A stretch of 5,892 nt of DNA, from the NCBI GenBank assembly GCA_029250565.1, contig JAQXFA010000035.1:1-5892 (forward strand), written 5' to 3'. This document shows, piece by piece, positions 1-3,511 of this stretch. Position 1 is the first letter of the stretch, and each line of letters begins with the position of its first letter. The translations under genes and the position numbers were made by a program. Source of the stretch: Candidatus Thalassarchaeaceae archaeon. Its GTDB lineage: Archaea > Thermoplasmatota > Poseidoniia > Poseidoniales > Thalassarchaeaceae. Below the pieces are notes generated by a model that saw only the letters and a program-made list of their open reading frames with translations, made no database searches and was not told where the DNA came from.

Positions 1-1
1 C

Positions 2-319
2 AAAGGAATGATTGTTGGAACTACCGCGAGAATGTGGTCAGCCGCTGGCTTACGCCAAGTTGAACGAGGATTACTATCCGGCACAAGAGGTGCCATTGGA
101 TACTTTGAACGGGCTTGGGATTTTGAAGAAGAATACATCAATGCAATGAGCCATTTGGCATTGACTAAAATCCATAGCCACCTTGGAAATAATGAGTTGG
201 CTTCCGAACATCACGAAAAATTACAACGATTAGGTGGTGAAGAATCAATGGATTCTGCTTGGATTGACGCTTTAGAGACATCTCTTTCTCGTTTGAAAGG
301 TGCAAAAAGTGAAGAATGA
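2..319 (+). CDS. C-terminal part of a TPR-like alpha-helical protein (5' end outside window)
   Basis: The reading frame is open from the first bases of the window and ends at TGA 317-319, so this is probably the 3' end of a longer gene. An ATG at base 8 gives 103 residues, but it has no properly spaced ribosome binding site and the frame continues upstream of it, so I do not treat it as the true start. Counting from that ATG, residues 28-75 read like a tetratricopeptide-type helix pair: GAIGYFERAW, then an Ala/Leu-rich helix around LALTKIHSHLGNNELA, then HHEKLQRLG. The last ~25 residues are charged and end in GAKSEE, with no membrane segment. TPR-like modules usually mediate protein contacts; the specific role is unknown. 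It precedes a small membrane protein gene by about 120 bases, with regulatory-looking repeats between, so cotranscription is not obvious. Confidence 0.6.
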   Translation, partial: KGMIVGTTARMWSAAGLRQVERGLLSGTRGAIGYFERAWDFEEEYINAMSHLALTKIHSHLGNNELASEHHEKLQRLGGEESMDSAWIDALETSLSRLKGAKSEE

Positions 320-335
320 TTTTTCTATTATTTAG

Positions 336-361
336 TTGTAAAGTGGGTTAACCCGTTACAA
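336..361. repeat. Imperfect inverted repeat around GGGTTAACCC
   Basis: The 10-base perfect palindrome GGGTTAACCC (345-354) is flanked by TTGTAA (336-341) and its reverse complement TTACAA (356-361). The spacers are unequal, three bases on the left and one on the right. It starts 17 bases after the stop of the upstream gene. It could be a hairpin at the 3' end of that transcript or a protein-binding operator. There is no following T-run, so a bacterial-type intrinsic terminator is not supported. Confidence 0.5.
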
Positions 362-366
362 ATCCT

Positions 367-404
367 AGTCAATTTTATAACATATGAAAGTCAATTTACA
401 TATG
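367..404 (+). repeat. Tandem direct repeat AGTCAATTT(TATA)ACATATG
   Basis: AGTCAATTT followed by ACATATG occurs twice. The first copy (367-386) has four extra bases, TATA, between the halves. The second copy (389-404) lacks them, and the copies are two bases apart. All 16 shared bases match exactly. Each copy carries the palindrome CATATG. The extra TATA makes the TATA-like box of the first copy, so the second copy would lie near the predicted transcription start. Either a promoter duplication or a paired regulator site would explain this; the sequence does not decide between them. Confidence 0.6.
374..380 (+). promoter_or_regulatory. Putative archaeal TATA box TTTATAA
   Basis: TTTATAA lies in an AT-rich stretch upstream of the small membrane protein gene. 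With the usual archaeal spacing of about 26 bases from box centre to start site, transcription would begin near 403. That leaves a short leader to a TTG at 413 or about 40 bases to the ATG at 443. The call rests on sequence and position only. Confidence 0.35.
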
Positions 405-442
405 GTAATAAGTTGATAGTCGGGAAAAATAAGAATACCACA

Positions 443-670
443 ATGATTGGTTGGGGCGCCGTTATGGTTTGGTTTAGCGCCAATGTTCTCTCACAGGCAG
501 CATTCATCGGCACTCATGGTGTTCCCTACGAAGCAGAAGCAATGTTAGGGGCTCTTGGGCCGTGGTCTTGGCTTCTAGTCACTATTGAGTTAGGAGTGTG
601 GCTCATTGTTGGTAATCTAGTCTTTCAAAAATTCAATTCTAAGCGAAATACTCAACCCCAAATGGCTTGA
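443..670 (+). CDS. Small two-helix membrane protein, unknown function
   Basis: This gives 75 residues from ATG 443 to TGA 668-670. An in-frame TTG at 413 would add ten residues (MIVGKNKNTT) and lies nearer the predicted transcription start. I prefer the ATG because TTG is rare and neither start has a clear Shine-Dalgarno site. Two hydrophobic segments are visible, roughly residues 3-23 (start of GWGAVMVWFSANVLSQ) and 41-61 (PWSWLLVTIELGVWLIVGNL). They are joined by a short polar loop containing GTHGVPYEAEA. The tail is basic and polar (QKFNSKRNTQPQMA), which by the positive-inside rule suggests a cytoplasmic C-terminus and, with two spans, both ends inside. I do not recognise a family. The gene lies between two regions that each hold inverted repeats, so it may be its own transcription unit. 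Confidence 0.65.
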   Translation: MIGWGAVMVWFSANVLSQAAFIGTHGVPYEAEAMLGALGPWSWLLVTIELGVWLIVGNLVFQKFNSKRNTQPQMA

Positions 671-673
671 TTT

Positions 674-728
674 TTACAACCTCGGGATTGATAACATGAG
701 GCAATCCCCAGCGTATTGAGGGTTGTAA
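674..728 (+). promoter_or_regulatory. Nested inverted repeat enclosing the adenosyltransferase ribosome binding site
   Basis: The outer arms are TTACAACC (674-681) and GGTTGTAA (721-728). The inner arms are GGGATTG (684-690) and CAATCCC (702-708), with an 11-base loop. The right outer arm includes the 3' part of the GAGGG ribosome binding site and reaches the A of the start codon. If folded in mRNA, the structure would hide the translation start. It is far too short for a cobalamin riboswitch and I see no B12-box-like sequence. It could instead be a DNA operator or a 3' hairpin of the preceding gene, although no T-run follows. Confidence 0.5.
718..722 (+). promoter_or_regulatory. Ribosome binding site GAGGG deciding ATG 728
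   Basis: GAGGG lies five bases before ATG 728 and is one of the few convincing Shine-Dalgarno sites in the window. It supports ATG 728 over an in-frame TTG at 716, because the TTG lies at the 5' edge of the site. Confidence 0.55.
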
Positions 729-1363
729 TGGTTCGAATCACCAAAGTCCATACCGGCATAGGTGATAGAGGTACAACCGTTCACCTGAATGGTGAAACCG
801 TTTCAAAGGGTGATGACCGACTTGAAGTGGTTGGTTGTATTGACGAGTTGAATTGTCTCATTGGTATTGTTCGAATGGAACTGAAAAGAATGCCTGAAAC
901 CACACTTGATGGGGGCCCTAGAACAACTGTTTTACTTGCTCAAAGGCAATTTGACAGAACTCTTGCTCATTTGCAACAGGAATTATTTGATCTTGGAGCA
1001 GAGTGCTCAACTACACCTGATTCCATTCCAGAAGGGATGCAAGTTCTTCCTGCTGAATCATGTGAACGGTTGGTAAATGAAATGGATGAATGGTTAGAAG
1101 AGGTTGAGCCTCTTTCTTCGTTCATTTTACCGAGTGGAAATGCGGTAGTGGCTAATCTCCATCTTGCTAGAGCTGTGACGCGGCGCTGTGAGCGCCGCTT
1201 AGCAACATTGAGAGATAATGATGGCGAAGAATCTGTACGGATTACTAGCCTAACTTATCTCAATAGGTTATCCGATTGGCTTTTCGTTCTGTGCCGTATT
1301 ATTTCTGCTCGTTTTGGTGAAGATGAAGAATTATGGGAACCGCTGGGAAAGCGTAACCAATAA
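728..1363 (+). CDS. pduO: PduO-type corrinoid (cob(I)alamin) adenosyltransferase
   Basis: The enzyme transfers the adenosyl group of ATP to cob(I)alamin, giving adenosylcobalamin and triphosphate, the last step of coenzyme B12 activation or salvage in the cytoplasm. From ATG 728 it has 211 residues, near the usual size of this family. Family signatures appear in order: N-terminal ATP loop TKVHTGIGDRGTT (5-17), VVGCIDELN (34-42), QQELFDLGAE (84-93), LPSG (134-137), LHLARAVTRRCERR (144-157, with the conserved Arg/Glu cluster), and YLNRLSDWLFVLCR (177-190). Residues 50-80, with a Pro/Gly stretch around LDGGPRT, look longer than in many homologues. The ATG is preferred over TTG 716 because of the GAGGG site. 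A nested inverted repeat overlaps that site, so translational control is possible. No other B12 gene is in the window. Family assignment is firm; the physiological user of the cofactor is not shown. Confidence 0.95.
   Translation: MVRITKVHTGIGDRGTTVHLNGETVSKGDDRLEVVGCIDELNCLIGIVRMELKRMPETTLDGGPRTTVLLAQRQFDRTLAHLQQELFDLGAECSTTPDSIPEGMQVLPAESCERLVNEMDEWLEEVEPLSSFILPSGNAVVANLHLARAVTRRCERRLATLRDNDGEESVRITSLTYLNRLSDWLFVLCRIISARFGEDEELWEPLGKRNQ
1180..1198 (+). repeat. Perfect GC-rich hairpin inside the adenosyltransferase gene
   Basis: GCGGCGCT (1180-1187) and AGCGCCGC (1191-1198) are perfect reverse complements with a GTG loop. They encode the conserved RRCERR motif. The near-symmetric Arg-Arg/Arg-Arg coding explains part of the symmetry, but the choice of CGG/CGC codons in an AT-rich gene makes it an unusually stable local stem. 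Confidence 0.5.
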
Positions 1364-1372
1364 TTCACAACA

Positions 1373-1804
1373 TCAGCGGCTTTCGTAGTGCTCTTTTGCC
1401 GCCGCAAGTACATTCTTTGAATTATCAAATGTTAACTGCTGCATTGCGTCGTTCCACGAAAGCCATAGAAAACCAATATGCTCGTTTGACAATTTAACTA
1501 TCATCTCATCTGTCTCAGCAAGAAACCAGTGTACCTCTTTGTGAATAAGTTCTCCTTTGTGAGTGAATTCATATTGAGTGCGTCTCTGAAAATTAGGAAT
1601 TAGGGTCGCAGTGTCAATTCCTGTTTCTTCGGCTAATTCTCTCAATGCAGTATCCTCAAACGATTCATCCTGCTCAACATGCCCTTTTACAAAATCCCAA
1701 TGGCCTTGTGGATATTGTAAAAGCAAGAGCATATCATAGTTAACCAAAACTAAGCCGCATGATGTCTCCATGGCATATGCGAAGGGGTTCTGTTCCATAT
1801 TCAT
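1373..1804 (-). CDS. Nudix hydrolase, asymmetric Ap4A hydrolase-like
   Basis: This 143-residue protein has a complete Nudix box at residues 41-63: Gly41, Glu47, then REL-AEETGI with Arg55, Glu56, Glu59, Glu60 and Gly62. Those glutamates bind the catalytic Mg2+. Just before the box, HWDFVKGHVE (35-44) resembles the HWDFPKGH signature of asymmetric bis(5'-nucleosyl)-tetraphosphatases (NUDT2 type), which split Ap4A into ATP and AMP; the usual Pro is Val here. The N-terminal strand ETSCGLVLV (13-21) also fits that group. Substrate is inferred from motif similarity only. Start codons at 1804, 1798 and 1771 (residue 12) are all possible; the last would begin right before the conserved strand, and none has a clear ribosome binding site. 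The gene converges on the adenosyltransferase gene with nine bases between stops and diverges from the DHH gene. Confidence 0.9.
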   Translation of the reverse strand: MNMEQNPFAYAMETSCGLVLVNYDMLLLLQYPQGHWDFVKGHVEQDESFEDTALRELAEETGIDTATLIPNFQRRTQYEFTHKGELIHKEVHWFLAETDEMIVKLSNEHIGFLWLSWNDAMQQLTFDNSKNVLAAAKEHYESR

Positions 1805-1849
1805 TGCGAGTATGTATGACGATTCTCATCAATACGGCTATGGTGGTGA

Positions 1850-1863
1850 TTATCCCCCGATAA
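1850..1863. promoter_or_regulatory. Inverted repeat TTATC-CCCC-GATAA in the Nudix/DHH divergent gap
   Basis: TTATC (1850-1854) and GATAA (1859-1863) are perfect reverse complements around CCCC, ending three bases before the DHH start codon. The 62-base divergent gap must hold promoters for both genes, so a short operator is plausible. Five-base arms occur often by chance. No Shine-Dalgarno site precedes either gene, which fits leaderless or near-leaderless transcripts. Confidence 0.25.
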
Positions 1864-1866
1864 AAT

Positions 1867-2898
1867 ATGCCACCACATACCCCCATCAAATCACTTGACA
1901 TTCGGCTCATCATTGCTGATGGTGATTTAGATGGATTGGTGGCTGGAGCGGTTCTCAAAACCGCTTGGCCAGATGCTGACGTCGTATTCTCTCATCCAGC
2001 GGAAATCAGAAGCGGATTTCTAGATGATATCGTTGATGAAAACACAGCACTCTGCGACCTGCCGTTTCATCCTAAATGTGGGTTGTATATTGACCACCAT
2101 GCAACAAATCGCCCTAGTGAAATACAAGAAAATGAGTTTACAGATAAAGGCCGTTACATTCACTGGCGAGATGCTGATTCAGCAGCTAGAGTTGCGTACG
2201 AATTATTTCTACCATTGTTTGATCTCTCAGCACTAACACCAATAATGGACATGGTTGACAAATTAGATGGCGGACGTATTACTACAGACGAATTTCTCTC
2301 AGATGACCCTGTCGTCTGGATTTCACGAACGGTGACTTCATCGGATCAAGAATATTCGCGCTCATTACTCAGTAAATTAGTTGCGGGTCAAGCAGTTGCA
2401 GATATTGTCAAAGAACCTGAAACTGCTATTCGAATTGAAGCAATGAAAAAGGAAATGAAAGAAATTAGAGATATCTTAAATTCTAAATCAACTATTGAAA
2501 ATAGATTGGCAATTTGCCACATTGAAGAAACTGGATTGCGTACCAATGGTTATCTCGTGACTGCTCATTTTGGGAAGGAGTGCGATGCTTGTCTTATCGT
2601 CCATGGCTCTAAAGAGGGAAAAATAGGTGAGAGTGATTCTTGGCCACTCTCCGCATCGTTTTATTCAAACTCATTTTTACACACCGAAGGAGGGGTATTT
2701 GATCTCTCTACTTTAGCCACAATGTTTGATGCGAATGGTGGTGGCCACAGAAACGCTTGTGGTTGTCGAATCATGCCTCTTAGCGAACACGGTGAAATTG
2801 AGGAAAGAGAGTTGCAAGATATTGATTTAGCCCGCAATATCAGTTATTGGATGGAGGCTTGGAATCAAGGTCGAGACAGCACCCACCTTAACGATTGA
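1867..2898 (+). CDS. DHH/DHHA1 family phosphoesterase
   Basis: This 343-residue cytoplasmic protein carries the DHH-superfamily motifs in order: DGDLDG (18-23), Asp64 in LCDLP, the signature DHH at 76-78 within YIDHHATN, and Asp131 in DMVDKLDGG. A C-terminal DHHA1-type domain ends in GGGHRNACGC (291-300), whose Gly-rich loop and His294 normally bind the phosphate of the substrate. Members are Mn2+-dependent phosphoesterases such as RecJ, NrnA/NrnB nanoRNases and pyrophosphatases. Size and the DLDG and GGGH motifs most resemble the archaeal NrnB-like or exopolyphosphatase-related group, but the substrate cannot be read from sequence. The first metal ligand of the usual HxDxDG motif is Asp18 instead of His. 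Residues 185-205 form a charged Lys/Glu helix joining the domains. The gene diverges from the Nudix gene and converges with the membrane protein gene. Confidence 0.9.
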   Translation: MPPHTPIKSLDIRLIIADGDLDGLVAGAVLKTAWPDADVVFSHPAEIRSGFLDDIVDENTALCDLPFHPKCGLYIDHHATNRPSEIQENEFTDKGRYIHWRDADSAARVAYELFLPLFDLSALTPIMDMVDKLDGGRITTDEFLSDDPVVWISRTVTSSDQEYSRSLLSKLVAGQAVADIVKEPETAIRIEAMKKEMKEIRDILNSKSTIENRLAICHIEETGLRTNGYLVTAHFGKECDACLIVHGSKEGKIGESDSWPLSASFYSNSFLHTEGGVFDLSTLATMFDANGGGHRNACGCRIMPLSEHGEIEERELQDIDLARNISYWMEAWNQGRDSTHLND

Positions 2899-2926
2899 AA
2901 TAACTTCCATCACTTATGGGATTTGA

Positions 2927-3430
2927 TTACTTTACTAGCAATTGGAAGAGATAAATAAATCCTAAAAAAGCATGTAATACGATTAGAACCATCATCACAT
3001 CACTAGCCCTGCCATGGCGTTGCAATTCAAGGGCATATTTTTGTCCTGATTCTCTTTGCTTTTTCACTAATCTTCCTTTCCTAACTGTGAATGTTAAAAC
3101 GACAATTCCGACTACACCAAACCAACCGTGTAGTGCACTAGGAAACAAGGATAGATAACCATCTCCGTCAAACCATCCAAAACTAAAATTTACAATAAAT
3201 CCGATAGCGATAACCGCTAAAGCTGAACGAAATAATTTCTCCCCTACTTGCTCGTGAGATTCTCGCGCATCAATTGCTTGTTGGCCTCTTAATTCTCGTC
3301 TGTTTTTTCGGTGACTATATTGTTTGTACATCCAGTAAATGACAATCAACGAAAATAATGGATGCAGTAGCAGAATTACCACTTCTACAACACTCATGTA
3401 ATGGCTGAAAGGGTGCCAACATTTCATCAT
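2927..3430 (-). CDS. Four-helix membrane protein, DUF4079-like
   Basis: This 167-residue protein has four hydrophobic segments, roughly residues 13-35, 68-86, 99-117 and 144-166, separated by Lys/Arg-rich loops. The pattern LHP in helix 1 (22-24), SHEQVGEKL before helix 2 (58-66), LHGWFG in helix 3 (100-105) and RHGRASDVMMVLIVLHAFLG across the start of helix 4 (138-157) resembles the DUF4079 family known mostly from cyanobacteria. Histidines 23, 101 and 153 lie in membrane segments and could bind heme or metal as in cytochrome b-type four-helix proteins, but that is inference. Two ATGs head the frame at 3430 and 3427; ATG 3397 (residue 12) begins right before helix 1 and may be the true start, and none has a ribosome binding site. 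Two palindromes lie upstream in the divergent gap. The family call is from memory of its pattern, not from alignment. Confidence 0.6.
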   Translation of the reverse strand: MMKCWHPFSHYMSVVEVVILLLHPLFSLIVIYWMYKQYSHRKNRRELRGQQAIDARESHEQVGEKLFRSALAVIAIGFIVNFSFGWFDGDGYLSLFPSALHGWFGVVGIVVLTFTVRKGRLVKKQRESGQKYALELQRHGRASDVMMVLIVLHAFLGFIYLFQLLVK

Positions 3431-3437
3431 GTGGCAT

Positions 3438-3456
3438 GAGTTCCCTTAGGGAACTC
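3438..3456. promoter_or_regulatory. 19-base perfect palindrome, putative operator 1
   Basis: GAGTTCCCTTAGGGAACTC has nine-base arms (3438-3446 and 3448-3456) that pair perfectly around one central T. It begins eight bases upstream of the outermost start codon of the membrane protein gene, inside the 81-base divergent gap. The size, symmetry and place suit the binding site of a dimeric helix-turn-helix repressor. An RNA hairpin is less likely because the single central base leaves no proper loop without opening pairs. Confidence 0.55.
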
Positions 3457-3466
3457 TATCGTTGGG

Positions 3467-3480
3467 TTGATGTACATCAA
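3467..3480. promoter_or_regulatory. 14-base perfect palindrome, putative operator 2
   Basis: TTGATGTACATCAA is its own exact reverse complement. It lies ten bases after the 19-base palindrome and 31 bases before ATG 3512, close to where an archaeal promoter of the right-hand gene would sit. Its sequence is unrelated to the first palindrome, so two different regulators are possible. The in-frame ATG at 3470 lies within it, which argues against that ATG as the translation start. Confidence 0.5.
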
Positions 3481-3501
3481 GCGTTGCGGCAGAGAATACT
3501 T

Positions 3502-3507
3502 GGGGTG
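3502..3507 (+). promoter_or_regulatory. Ribosome binding site GGGGTG deciding ATG 3512
   Basis: GGGGTG, close to the GGAGGTG consensus, ends four bases before ATG 3512. It favours that start over the in-frame ATG at 3470, which has nothing comparable upstream. Confidence 0.45.
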
Positions 3508-3511
3508 TAGT

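Noticed and set aside
671..727. Cobalamin riboswitch upstream of the adenosyltransferase gene
   Set aside because: The whole gap is 57 bases, far below the roughly 200 bases of known cobalamin riboswitches, and no B12-box-like sequence is present.
1364..1372. Terminator between the convergent adenosyltransferase and Nudix genes
   Set aside because: Only nine bases separate the stops, and there is no hairpin or T-run there on either strand.
1740..1958. 72-codon minus-strand frame across the Nudix/DHH gap
   Set aside because: It overlaps the N-terminal coding of both the Nudix and DHH genes, whose motifs are clear, and its translation shows no recognisable pattern.
2024..2236. 70-codon plus-strand frame inside the DHH gene
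   Set aside because: It is out of frame with the DHH motif region at the same bases, which is unmistakably coding in the other frame.
3470..3511. Upstream in-frame ATG at 3470 as start of the solenoid gene
   Set aside because: It sits inside the 14-base palindrome and has no ribosome binding site, whereas ATG 3512 has GGGGTG at good spacing.
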